From DATFXM01 sp035315885 (lineage in GTDB: Bacteria; Acidobacteriota; Blastocatellia; UBA7656), in contig DATFXM010000019.1 in the NCBI GenBank assembly GCA_035315885.1, forward strand, positions 1 through 17,319: a stretch of 17,319 nt of DNA, in the 5' to 3' direction. Of the stretch, positions 1-7,787 are shown piece after piece. The notes beneath the pieces were generated by a model, which was not told where the DNA came from, made no database searches, and worked only from the letters and a program-made list of their open reading frames with translations. Made by a program: the position numbers and the translations under genes. Position 1 is the stretch's first letter, and every line of letters begins with the position of its first letter.

Positions 1-850
<850 letters not shown>

Positions 851-942
851 TGATCCTCCAGAATTGGAGCCTGAATCGCTCGAACGGCAAGTCACGCCGA
901 GGTCAGCTCCTGATTTAATTGCCGTATAATGATCGACCGCTC

Positions 943-971
943 ATTCTATAACAGCGGCTCGTGAAAGGTAA
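943..971 (-). promoter_or_regulatory. Candidate mdh promoter
   Basis: On the minus strand a TTACCT (966-971) lies 17 nt from TAGAAT (943-948), five of six matches to TATAAT at the -10 but only three of six at the -35. It would give a leader of about 85 nt. A 7-bp inverted repeat (ACGGCAA at 884-890, TTGCCGT at 919-925) lies in that leader. Weak evidence from spacing and -10 only. Confidence 0.3.
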
Positions 972-977
972 GAACCG

Positions 978-1961
978 TCAGCTCTCCCAGTCGGGGAATC
1001 TGGTGACGCGATCGTGTACGCGTCGATCGTGAGCGGGGACGACGATCAGATCCGGATACTTCAAAATCAAGTTGTGAACTCTGACAATAGATCTTCGAAC
1101 TTGCTCTTCATCTACGTCGACGAGCCTTCGCGACATCCAAGGTCTTTCCGCGGGGATTTCAATTCCCTCGAGGGCCCAGGTCAAATCGCCGGTAAACAAG
1201 TAGCGCTTTCCCGAGCGTAAGTTCACGAACATTCCCATCGATCCCGGAGTGTGTCCTTCAAGCGGCACAAAAACAACGCTGCCGTCACCGTAGAGGTCCA
1301 GACTTCGATCGAAGTTCTCGTAAGGCGGGCCGGACAACTCAAAAGGATGAAGCTTCAGCCGCGGCTGGAGCTGCTTTATGAGCTCGCGAGACGGCAGACG
1401 CTCGACGTAATCCGCCTCTTCGCGAGTCAGCCAGACTTCCAGGTCCGGAAAGTCTTCAAGGCCGCTGACGTGATCCCAATGCGAATGCGAAATGAAAGCC
1501 CGCGAGAGCTGCGGCGCGCTCGTCGCCGCGTTACGCAACTGCTCAGCGACCGGTGTCTCAGGGTCGTAGTTAGCAAGCTTCTGCATCAGCCAGGGCATGC
1601 TCGCGGCGTGTTGTCGAACATTGGTTCCGAAGCCGGCATCGAACAGGAATGAGCCCAACGGATGCCGAACAATCACCGCCGCCATCCCGCTTTGATACTG
1701 TTCAGACCAGGACCCGCCGCGATAAACGAAAGACGCCTTGCTGTACATCTTGCCGCACTCGATCAGCGAAATCGAGACGTCGGGAAGCGACGACGGTGAG
1801 GGCACGGTGTTGCCGCTGAAGGTGTTGGCTTCGGGATAGGCGCTCACGTCGATGCGCTTTGCGGTGAAGGACGATGCAAGCAGAGCACCGCCAAGCAGCA
1901 ACGCCACGATAAGAAAGATCAAGATTCGACGCAGTATTCTCATGCCTGTCTGTGAAGACAT
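978..1961 (-). CDS. Membrane-anchored metallo-beta-lactamase-fold hydrolase
   Basis: A 327-residue MBL-fold metallohydrolase with an uncleaved-looking N-terminal hydrophobic segment (about residues 11-31, after Arg-rich MRILRR), so the catalytic domain is probably exported and tethered. Seen: the metal-binding HSHWDH (159-164), His237 in EGHTPG, Asp259 in TGD and His311 in PAHD, that is the full two-zinc ligand set. The layout resembles the N-acyl-homoserine-lactonase/AttM-like branch, but substrate cannot be read from sequence. The ATG at 1961 has no clear Shine-Dalgarno; an in-frame ATG at 1943 (Met7) is possible and would keep the membrane segment. It begins 10 nt after the stop of the sigma factor gene, so the two are very probably co-transcribed, and the sigma factor may control it. 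Confidence 0.88.
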   Translation of the reverse strand: MSSQTGMRILRRILIFLIVALLLGGALLASSFTAKRIDVSAYPEANTFSGNTVPSPSSLPDVSISLIECGKMYSKASFVYRGGSWSEQYQSGMAAVIVRHPLGSFLFDAGFGTNVRQHAASMPWLMQKLANYDPETPVAEQLRNAATSAPQLSRAFISHSHWDHVSGLEDFPDLEVWLTREEADYVERLPSRELIKQLQPRLKLHPFELSGPPYENFDRSLDLYGDGSVVFVPLEGHTPGSMGMFVNLRSGKRYLFTGDLTWALEGIEIPAERPWMSRRLVDVDEEQVRRSIVRVHNLILKYPDLIVVPAHDRRVHDRVTRFPDWES

Positions 1962-1971
1962 TAAAGCACGG

Positions 1972-2898
1972 TTATTGTATGCTGCGAAGTTTACCAGGCG
2001 CGAGCACCGTGTGAAGCGAACGAATCCTGCCGGAGTCGTCGATGTCGCAGGTCAGCAGGAATCTCGGTGCCAACCCGGGAATTCTGTTGGGGTATTCGAA
2101 CAGCAAGGCAGGCGCGCCGTTTACGTCTACCCATCGGCTTTGCCCTTTTGCCGGAAGCTTAGCGGCGAGCCCGAATATCAATCTCACCACCTTGCTTCTG
2201 CCAAAGATCGTTCGCAGCGCTGCCGGGACCTCGCCGCCTCCGTCCTGCTGGCTGATCGCGTCTTCGACAAATAGCTGCTCCAGGGCGGCGGCATCGCCGC
2301 GGCCGAGATACTCCAGAAAGCGCTCCAGGGCAAGCCTGACCGAACTGCTGCGAGCCGGGGTGACCGGCAAGCGCTGCTTGTCGTACTGGCTCATTTTCTT
2401 TCGAGCGCGCATCAACAGGACTTTGACGTTCGTCTCAGTCAGGTCAAGCGCGGTAGCTGTCTCTTCGGTGGAGTAATCAAATACGTCGCGAAGCAAGAGG
2501 ACAGCGCGCTGATTTGGGGTCAGAGCTTCGAGGGCGAGCAGAAAGGCAAACGTTACGCTTTCCAGAAGGTCATAACGCGCCGAAGGCGAGTCTTCGCCGG
2601 CTGCGACAGGCTCGTAAGACGCCGGAACTTCAAATTCCGCGGTCGGGACCGGGCTTGGCAGCCAGTTGCCAATATAAGGACGGCGCTTTCGCTTTCGCAG
2701 AAGATCGCGGCTGAGGTTGATCGCGACTCTTAGCAGCCAGGGGCGCAGCGGTTCATCCGTTCGTTTTGGAGGTCGTTCCAAAGCCCGGACGAAAGTTTCC
2801 TGCACCAGATCATCGGCATCAGCCGCGTTCCCGGTCATTCGATAGCAAAGGCCCCACAATACGCGGCGATCCGATTCAAGTAATTCAGCGGAAACCAT
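1972..2898 (-). CDS. ECF sigma factor, ECF41-like, with C-terminal SnoaL-like domain
   Basis: A 308-residue extracytoplasmic-function sigma factor that would direct RNA polymerase to a small set of promoters. Region 2 covers about residues 8-75 (including DADDLVQETFVRAL), region 4 about 115-172 (helix-turn-helix around TEETATALDLTETNVKVLL), followed by a SnoaL/NTF2-like tail to the end. Three marks recall group ECF41: WLPSP in the linker (79-83; family WLPEP), DGGG (219-222; family DGGGK) and APGKL near the end (300-304; family NPDKL). In that group the tail is known to regulate sigma activity and no anti-sigma partner is needed; none is seen here. Usual ECF41 neighbours are carboxymuconolactone decarboxylase, oxidoreductase or epimerase genes, whereas here the downstream gene is an MBL hydrolase and the upstream one an FAD oxidoreductase. 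The ATG at 2898 lies 3 nt downstream of GAGGTACC, so its SD is poorly spaced. Confidence 0.9.
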   Translation of the reverse strand: MVSAELLESDRRVLWGLCYRMTGNAADADDLVQETFVRALERPPKRTDEPLRPWLLRVAINLSRDLLRKRKRRPYIGNWLPSPVPTAEFEVPASYEPVAAGEDSPSARYDLLESVTFAFLLALEALTPNQRAVLLLRDVFDYSTEETATALDLTETNVKVLLMRARKKMSQYDKQRLPVTPARSSSVRLALERFLEYLGRGDAAALEQLFVEDAISQQDGGGEVPAALRTIFGRSKVVRLIFGLAAKLPAKGQSRWVDVNGAPALLFEYPNRIPGLAPRFLLTCDIDDSGRIRSLHTVLAPGKLRSIQ

Positions 2899-2918
2899 GG
2901 GTACCTCGGTTCAGGCTT

Positions 2919-2945
2919 TCGGGTTTACGGTTCTGGTTTCTGGTT
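2919..2945 (+). repeat. Heptamer repeat array, TCnGGTT type
   Basis: Reads as TCGGGTT, TACGGT (one base short), TCTGGTT, TCTGGTT. Complementary in sequence to the array at 3039-3073, with an exact 11-bp inverted match (2935-2945 with 3060-3070). Located in the 5' region of the sigma factor gene. Confidence 0.7.
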
Positions 2946-3038
2946 CGCATTGGCGGCAACGAGACCGGTTTCACAATTCGTCAGTGAGGTCTGGCCTTTT
3001 CTCGAAACTAATCGCCCCCCGTTGAAGAGGAAGCCCGC

Positions 3039-3073
3039 AACCAAAAACGACCAACCCGAAACCAGAAACCCGA
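3039..3073 (+). repeat. Heptamer repeat array, AACCnGA type
   Basis: Five consecutive degenerate heptamers: AACCAAA, AACGACC, AACCCGA, AACCAGA, AACCCGA. It lies just after the stop of the FAD oxidoreductase and faces the inverse-complement array at 2919-2945; about 93 nt lie between them. The remaining spacer shows no convincing promoter and no TGTCACA-type ECF41 -35 element. Confidence 0.75.
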
Positions 3074-3084
3074 CACCGTTACCT

Positions 3085-4395
3085 CTAGACCGCTACTGCT
3101 TCTGCCCGCGTAGCGATTGCTGATTCTGCGGCCTGCCTGGCGCTCGCAAGACTTGCATCCGCTAACAAGCCCTCGGGCCCCACCCAATCACCGGCTATGT
3201 AAAGACCCGGAACCTCGTCAACTGCCACCGAGGGTCTGCCCTCCGTCCCGTTCGATCGCGCCTCAGTCAATGCATTCGTTACGATCATATCAGGCAGAAA
3301 TCGCCGGTACACCAATTCATTGCGCCATCCCGGCTGAATAAGATCCAGCGCTCCCTCGAGTTCAACCTCCGCTCCAGCTCCTTCCGAGTCGTCCGGTGAA
3401 AGGTACTTGGCAAGCTGAATTAGTGCCCCACCCTCTGGAGCAAGGCGCGCAGAAGCAGAATGAACCGACATATAAAACGGCTGGTCCATTCCGAACGCGT
3501 AGAGCGCGCGAGGCTTTGGCAAGCGGCGCAGGGCTATATCCAGACATGAAACTCTGACGGGAATCGCCTTGGCTGCGAATCTCTTGAGCGACTCGGCTCT
3601 TTCACCGGCCAACGCCGCGGCCACCTCTGGACTGGCGGCAATGATTGCGGATCGCGTATCGATCCAGGTGCCGCTCGCAAGCTGGAGTCCGCTAAGCAAC
3701 CCAGTTTGATCGACGTCGATGCTTTGGACCCTTGAGCCCGTCTCTATCGTGACTCCCGCATTCAAGGCGGCTCTTCCGAGTCCGTCGACGATCGACTGCC
3801 AGCCCCCATCGAGGTATAGGACGTTCTTGGTAAATGCAAGCTGCAGTTGCCGGAGCGCTGTCCCCGCGCTCATGAGGCGAGGCGCGTTCGAGTACGTCGA
3901 AATTCTGAATACCGAATGAAAAAACTCTCTTACTTCGTGGTGCAAGATGTTTGAATCCACCCAGTCACCAAGCGTGACCCCCATAATGTCTCGCGTTTCG
4001 ATCTTAAAGAGCGACGCAAGAAACTTTGCCGCCTCGAATTTGGCTCCCGCTCCGAAGAGGCTCGTTGTCAGAAGCGACATGAAGCCGGAGGGAAAGGCGT
4101 GTTTCGAGCCATTCCGAACAGCATAAGCCCCTGAAATAATGGGAGGCTTGCCGCTGACCTCCACGCCGAGTTCTGAGAGCACTTGAATCCCACGTCCACC
4201 GCGATAAAGCGCGTGAGGTCCGAGATTAAAGAAGAAACCATCAATATTTTTGGTGCGGGCACGACCGCCTGGATCGTTTGATTGCTCAAGAAGAATGACT
4301 CTATTGCCGCTTCTGGCGGCGAAAGTTGCAGCCGAGAGCCCGGCTATACCACCGCCCACGACCGCAACGTCATACAAGAAATCAGCTCGGTTCAT
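3085..4395 (-). CDS. FAD-dependent oxidoreductase, phytoene-desaturase/amine-oxidase superfamily
   Basis: 436 residues. Likely a cytoplasmic or membrane-associated flavoenzyme acting on a hydrophobic substrate; relatives include CrtI-type desaturases, carotenoid isomerases and protoporphyrinogen-oxidase-like proteins. Seen: dinucleotide-binding GGGIAG (14-19), the ribose-binding Glu37, the GG-doublet GGRAR (43-47), and the C-terminal FAD motif VPGLYIAGDWVGPEG about 40 residues from the end. The open frame runs 67 codons further upstream to 4596, but the ATG at 4395 follows a strong AAGGAGG and directly precedes the Rossmann strand, so it is preferred. Divergent from the secreted six-cysteine protein and 186 nt upstream of the sigma factor on the same strand. 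No carotenoid genes are nearby, so the substrate is unknown. Confidence 0.88.
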   Translation of the reverse strand: MNRADFLYDVAVVGGGIAGLSAATFAARSGNRVILLEQSNDPGGRARTKNIDGFFFNLGPHALYRGGRGIQVLSELGVEVSGKPPIISGAYAVRNGSKHAFPSGFMSLLTTSLFGAGAKFEAAKFLASLFKIETRDIMGVTLGDWVDSNILHHEVREFFHSVFRISTYSNAPRLMSAGTALRQLQLAFTKNVLYLDGGWQSIVDGLGRAALNAGVTIETGSRVQSIDVDQTGLLSGLQLASGTWIDTRSAIIAASPEVAAALAGERAESLKRFAAKAIPVRVSCLDIALRRLPKPRALYAFGMDQPFYMSVHSASARLAPEGGALIQLAKYLSPDDSEGAGAEVELEGALDLIQPGWRNELVYRRFLPDMIVTNALTEARSNGTEGRPSVAVDEVPGLYIAGDWVGPEGLLADASLASARQAAESAIATRAEAVAV

Positions 4396-4493
4396 CGTGT
4401 TACCTCCTTGCTGACGACAACACGATCCAGACCCTCGAAAGGTTACATCCGCACCACCAGGCACCCGTAGAGTTATATTGAGTACATTTTGTG

Positions 4494-4523
4494 TTGAATA
4501 GGTTAGGCGAGCTGCTATATAAG
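4494..4523 (+). promoter_or_regulatory. Candidate promoter of the six-cysteine secreted protein gene
   Basis: TTGAAT (4494-4499) and TATAAG (4518-4523), spacing 18 nt; with TATATA (4516-4521) as -10 the spacing is 16. It would start transcription near 4530 and give a leader of about 78 nt. Overlaps the divergent promoter on the other strand. Confidence 0.5.
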
Positions 4524-4544
4524 GTTGCGAGCGGAATGCTTCAA
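4516..4544 (-). promoter_or_regulatory. Candidate promoter of the FAD oxidoreductase gene
   Basis: On the minus strand TTGAAG (4539-4544), 17 nt, then TATATA (4516-4521). It would start near 4508 and give a leader of about 113 nt before the ATG at 4395. The palindromic TATATA is also part of the plus-strand promoter. Confidence 0.5.
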
Positions 4545-4607
4545 ACGCAAATCCGAGTGATTTGAGTGCCGGTGAGGGCGCCATCTGTTTCAGCAAGGAG
4601 AATCAGA

Positions 4608-5264
4608 ATGAAACTTGTTGGATTGTTATCCAGCGCGGCGTTCTTGGCCTGTACAGTTGCGTTATTTGCACCGGAGGCGCGCGCCCAATGCGTTGCCTGT
4701 GTGCCGCGAGGATCAGTTTTTAACTGCGATCCGTCGCCAAAAGGTGGGCAGCACTGCGCTACAGATGAAGGTGGGAGACTTTGTGGGTTAGAGGGAGCAT
4801 GTGGAGCGGACGAACTACTCGTAAGACGCACGGCCAGTGTTTCCTTCAAGAGACAGCTCCTCAGACAAATCGGACAGCTACAACCCCGGTTCGCTGTGAT
4901 CCTGTCATTCGTTGAGAGACAGAATCTCCTGGCGAAGGGACAAGCAAGGATTTTTATGATCCCGTCGCAGATTTCCGAAGAGGATGTCGAACGAGCGATC
5001 ACTTCGGACGCCCATGCAACCTCGATAAAGCAGTTCTTGAAAGACAGAACACGCAGAGAGAGCCAGCCTGACGTGGTTCCGCTTGAATATCGAGTCACGC
5101 TCGAAGAATCCGCCGACTCGACAACGGGCGTTATAAGGCTCGACGTGGTGAAAGGCTATGCGCTCGATCCTTCGTACTCGTCTCTTGAAATAGATGTCGA
5201 ATCGAAGGGCAAGGCAACTTCACGAAGGATAGCGTGGAAAGCTAGTAAATTCAGGATCAATTAG
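4608..5264 (+). CDS. Secreted hypothetical protein with six-cysteine N-terminal module
   Basis: 218 residues, family not recognised. An N-terminal signal peptide is visible (MKLVGLLSSAAFL, hydrophobic to about residue 20, then APEARAQ with a likely signal peptidase I cut after Ala26). The mature N-terminus holds all six remaining cysteines, at 28, 31, 40, 50, 59 and 65 (C-x2-C-x8-C-x9-C-x8-C-x5-C), suggesting a small disulfide- or metal-bound knot; the following 150 residues are cysteine-free and mixed alpha/beta in character. The ATG at 4608 with AAGGAG 8 nt upstream and a signal peptide right after it is preferred to GTG at 4566, which would put 14 residues before the signal. Stands alone, divergent from the FAD oxidoreductase and followed by a strong hairpin. 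Expected to act in the periplasm or outside the cell; no function is proposed. Confidence 0.82.
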   Translation: MKLVGLLSSAAFLACTVALFAPEARAQCVACVPRGSVFNCDPSPKGGQHCATDEGGRLCGLEGACGADELLVRRTASVSFKRQLLRQIGQLQPRFAVILSFVERQNLLAKGQARIFMIPSQISEEDVERAITSDAHATSIKQFLKDRTRRESQPDVVPLEYRVTLEESADSTTGVIRLDVVKGYALDPSYSSLEIDVESKGKATSRRIAWKASKFRIN

Positions 5265-5285
5265 TCGCGATTGACGGAAGCTGCT

Positions 5286-5321
5286 GCGCCGCCTCTAAAC
5301 TCGTTTGAGTTTGGGCGGCGC
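5286..5321. terminator. Strong GC hairpin between convergent genes
   Basis: GCGCCGCC (5286-5293) pairs with GGCGGCGC (5314-5321) and an inner stem TAAACTC/GAGTTTG closes on a GTTT loop, giving about 15 paired bases with a two-base bulge. It lies 21 nt after the secreted protein gene and 28 nt after the icd stop on the other strand, so it could serve both. Neither side has a U-tract, so it is not a canonical intrinsic terminator; it may act with Rho or protect 3' ends. Confidence 0.6.
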
Positions 5322-5349
5322 ATCGGCGTTCAAGGAGAGAACGCACCTC

Positions 5350-6735
5350 TCACATGTTTTCTATTATCGCGGTAGCGAACTCACTCGTCTTGAGCTTCAA
5401 CGCACCCTGCATCTGGCGATGCAGATCGTAAGTCACTCGCTTCTGCTGAATCGTCCGCGTCAGCGCATCAATGATCTTCTTGCCGACCTCTCGCCAGCCC
5501 ATGTGGTCAAACATCATCACTCCCGAAAGAATCACCGATGAGGGGTTAATCACATCCTGGTCAGCGTACTTCGGCGCCGTGCCGTGAGTAGCTTCGAACA
5601 CCGCGGCTTTGTCGCCTATATTTGCTCCGGGCGCCATGCCGAGGCCGCCGACCTGCGCCGCCGCGGCGTCCGAGATGTAATCGCCGTTCAGATTTGGCGT
5701 AGCAACCACCGAATACTCGTCGGGACGAATCAGAATCTGCTGGAACATTGAATCGGCGATGCGATCCTTCACCAGCAGCTTCTTCTTCCATTCTCCGTTT
5801 CCGTGTGTCGACCAGATCGCGGACAAAGTCTGACTGACTTCATCGACCGCGGTGGCTTGTTGCTTCTCAGACATTTGATCGAAACCTGGTTCGATCAATT
5901 GAGCGTTCTGCTCGTCGGTTATCGAGGCGTTGCGTTCCCGGTTGTCGAGTATCCAGGTCTCACGCTCGGTCACGATCTGTGCCCTGAACTCCTGTTTTGC
6001 AAGTTCGTAGCCCCAATCACGGAATGCGCCTTCGGTGAACTTCATGATGTTGCCCTTGTGCACCAGCGTGACCGAAGGCTGATTGAAATCCAGCGCGTAT
6101 TGTATCGCGCGCCGGACCAGTCGCTTGGTGCCCGAAGGCGAAATAGGTTTTATGCCGATGCCGCTGTCGGTCCGGACTTTATAGCCGTATTGGTCGTTCA
6201 GGAGAGAGATGACTTCGCGGGCGCGTTCGCTCTTGGAAGGGAATTCGACTCCTGCGTAGACGTCTTCGGTGTTCTCGCGAAAGATAATTACGTCGACGCG
6301 CTCTGGACGCTTGACCGGTGATGGCACTCCGTCAAAATAGCGAACCGGTCTGACGCAAGCATAGAGGTCAAGGATCTGTCGGAGGGTCACGTTCAGGCTG
6401 CGAATGCCCCCTCCAACGGGTGTTGTGAGCGGCCCTTTGATGGCGACTACGAACTCGGCAATAGCTTGTACCGAGTCGTCGGTAAGCCATTCACCAAACC
6501 TGTTGAAGGCCTTCTCCCCGGCGAAGATCTCGTACCAGACCACGCGACGCTTACCGGCATAAGACTTTTCGACCGCGGCGTCAAACACGCGTTGCGAAGC
6601 TCGCCAGATGTCGCGCCCGGTGCCGTCGCCTTCGATGAAAGGGATGATCGGCTGATCCGGCACGATAAGCCGTGTACCGTCAACCGTAATCTTTTGACCA
6701 TCCGGGGGAACTTCTATACCATTGAACGTCGCCAT
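5350..6735 (-). CDS. icd: Isocitrate dehydrogenase, NADP-dependent
   Basis: 461 residues; decarboxylates isocitrate to 2-oxoglutarate in the TCA cycle. The sequence follows the E. coli Icd pattern closely: GGGIRSLNVTLRQ with Ser113 and Arg119 at the same residue numbers as E. coli, NLNGDYISD, HGTAPKYADQD with Lys389 and Tyr390, and VTYDLHR with Tyr436 and Arg440, the residues that recognise the 2'-phosphate of NADP. It is about 45 residues longer than the E. coli enzyme because of an extra segment at about 240-305 (rich in Q, E, S), resembling the longer homologs of about 475 residues in cyanobacteria. Ser113 is the site that AceK phosphorylates in enterics; no aceK is visible here. The ATG at 6735 has GGAGG at good distance. 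Divergent from accA across 81 nt. Confidence 0.97.
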   Translation of the reverse strand: MATFNGIEVPPDGQKITVDGTRLIVPDQPIIPFIEGDGTGRDIWRASQRVFDAAVEKSYAGKRRVVWYEIFAGEKAFNRFGEWLTDDSVQAIAEFVVAIKGPLTTPVGGGIRSLNVTLRQILDLYACVRPVRYFDGVPSPVKRPERVDVIIFRENTEDVYAGVEFPSKSERAREVISLLNDQYGYKVRTDSGIGIKPISPSGTKRLVRRAIQYALDFNQPSVTLVHKGNIMKFTEGAFRDWGYELAKQEFRAQIVTERETWILDNRERNASITDEQNAQLIEPGFDQMSEKQQATAVDEVSQTLSAIWSTHGNGEWKKKLLVKDRIADSMFQQILIRPDEYSVVATPNLNGDYISDAAAAQVGGLGMAPGANIGDKAAVFEATHGTAPKYADQDVINPSSVILSGVMMFDHMGWREVGKKIIDALTRTIQQKRVTYDLHRQMQGALKLKTSEFATAIIENM

Positions 6736-6763
6736 GAGATCGGACCTCCGGTTTGTGCGCTGT

Positions 6764-6781
6764 CAGTGCGTCCGGGCACTG
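6764..6781. promoter_or_regulatory. Inverted repeat, possible operator
   Basis: CAGTGC (6764-6769) and GCACTG (6776-6781), perfect 6-bp arms with 6 nt between. It overlaps the proposed -10 element of icd in the divergent icd/accA spacer. The binding protein is unknown, and an 18-bp palindrome of this quality can arise by chance. Confidence 0.3.
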
Positions 6782-6807
6782 TAACAACGGCGCAGAAAGG
6801 GTGTCAA
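6778..6807 (-). promoter_or_regulatory. icd: Candidate icd promoter
   Basis: On the minus strand a perfect TTGACA (6802-6807), 18 nt, then TACAGT (6778-6783; four of six matches). It would start near 6770 and give a leader of about 35 nt. The -35 box lies within the accA translation-initiation region, 10 nt from the accA ATG. Confidence 0.5.
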
Positions 6808-6816
6808 GATTTGAGC

Positions 6817-7740
6817 ATGTCGAATGGTGACAACGAAGACGAACAATCCAAAGGCTACTCCATCGAGGAGATACACCGGCGTCTTCAACAGTCCGAGATG
6901 GCAAATCTCACCGCCGAGCCTGCCCCGCCCGGAGCCTGGGAGAGGGTAAAGCTGGCCCGTCACCCCGACCGTCCCTATACCCTTGATTACATAGGTCTGA
7001 TCTTCACCGACTTCACCGAAGTACACGGAGACCGCCGCTTCGGGGACGACGCCGCCATTGTCGCCGGCTTCGCACGACTCGACGGCGAGCCCTGCATCGT
7101 AGTGGGTCACCAAAAAGGTCGTACGACAAAACAGCGGCAGGAACGAAACTTCGGCATGCCCAAACCTGAGGGCTACCGCAAGGCGCTCAGGGTAATGAAA
7201 CTGGGCGAAAAGTTTCACAGACCGGTATTCACTTTTATCGACACTCCCGGCGCATATCCCGGAATCGATGCCGAAGAGCGAGGTCAAGCCGAGGCGATTG
7301 CCTACAACCTTCGTGAGATGTCCCGACTCCGCACGCCGGTCATCGTTACAGTGACTGGGGAAGGCGGATCAGGAGGCGCGCTGGCAATTGGAGTCGGGGA
7401 CCAGGTTCTGATGCTCGAGAACTCTATTTATTCGGTGATCAGTCCGGAGGGTTGCGCATCGATCCTATGGCGCGATCAGACATTCGCCGAGCAGGCCGCC
7501 CGCGCGCTCAAACTGAACGCCTCTGATCTTTTTGAACACGGGCTGATAGATCTAATTGTGCCGGAGCCGCGAGGCGGTGCGCACGTCGATCATACTGAGA
7601 GCGCGGAACTCCTGGGCAAGGCCCTAACCGAATCGCTGAGATCGATTCGCGATATGAGTGAAGACGAACGACTCAAGCGCCGATACGCCAAGTTCAGAAA
7701 AATGGGTGAATTTCAGGACCGCGGAACCAGGGAGCTGTGA
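6817..7740 (+). CDS. accA: Acetyl-CoA carboxylase carboxyltransferase, alpha subunit
   Basis: 307 residues (E. coli AccA 319). With AccD it transfers the carboxyl group from carboxybiotin-BCCP to acetyl-CoA, the committed step of fatty-acid synthesis; cytoplasmic. Seen: the coiled N-terminal helix region, then the crotonase-fold core with FGMPKPEGYRKA, FIDTPGAYPGIDAEERGQ, GEGGSGGALAIGVGD (oxyanion-hole glycines) and the signature YSVISPEGCASILW. The frame is open far upstream into icd antisense, but the family N-terminus fits ATG 6817. An in-frame TTG at 6811 has a better-spaced AAAGGGTG upstream and would add only two residues. accD, accB and accC are not in the window, as is common outside actinobacteria. 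No clear own promoter was found in the 81-nt spacer. Confidence 0.96.
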   Translation: MSNGDNEDEQSKGYSIEEIHRRLQQSEMANLTAEPAPPGAWERVKLARHPDRPYTLDYIGLIFTDFTEVHGDRRFGDDAAIVAGFARLDGEPCIVVGHQKGRTTKQRQERNFGMPKPEGYRKALRVMKLGEKFHRPVFTFIDTPGAYPGIDAEERGQAEAIAYNLREMSRLRTPVIVTVTGEGGSGGALAIGVGDQVLMLENSIYSVISPEGCASILWRDQTFAEQAARALKLNASDLFEHGLIDLIVPEPRGGAHVDHTESAELLGKALTESLRSIRDMSEDERLKRRYAKFRKMGEFQDRGTREL

Positions 7741-7748
7741 CTAGGGAG

Positions 7749-7787
7749 TACTGAGTCCTGAGTTCTGAGTAACTGAGTTCTGAGTCA
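7749..7787 (+). repeat. Heptamer repeat array, TTCTGAG type
   Basis: Degenerate copies of TTCTGAG (complement CTCAGAA) fill almost the whole gap between the convergent accA and alaS genes: units reading TACTGAG, TCCTGAG, TTCTGAG, an 8-base TAACTGAG, TTCTGAG, then TCAG. The alaS stop codon (7785-7787) lies at the array edge. No hairpin terminator is seen in this gap. Confidence 0.75.

Noticed and set aside
884..925. 7-bp inverted repeat upstream of mdh as an operator
   Set aside because: The arms are 28 nt apart and GC-rich; this is readily expected by chance, so it is only mentioned with the mdh promoter.
1251..1652. Plus-strand open frame inside the MBL hydrolase
   Set aside because: Antisense shadow of a gene with a full metal-ligand set; composition is typical of a reversed GC-rich gene.
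2899..3084. ECF41 autoregulatory promoter (TGTCACA with CGTC)
   Set aside because: Neither strand shows this pair at proper spacing in the sigma gene's upstream spacer.
4396..4596. 67-codon N-terminal extension of the FAD oxidoreductase
   Set aside because: The strong AAGGAGG just before ATG 4395 and the Rossmann fold starting right after it argue for the shorter form; the extension holds promoter sequence.
4608..4652. Lipoprotein reading of the secreted protein (FLAC at residues 12-15)
   Set aside because: The -3 position is Phe, and a clear ARA cleavage site follows later; a type I signal fits better.
4541..5098. Minus-strand 185-codon frame
   Set aside because: Antisense to the secreted protein, which has a signal peptide and a good SD.
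6466..6816. 117-codon N-terminal extension of accA
   Set aside because: It runs antisense through the icd 5' end and does not match the AccA family N-terminus.
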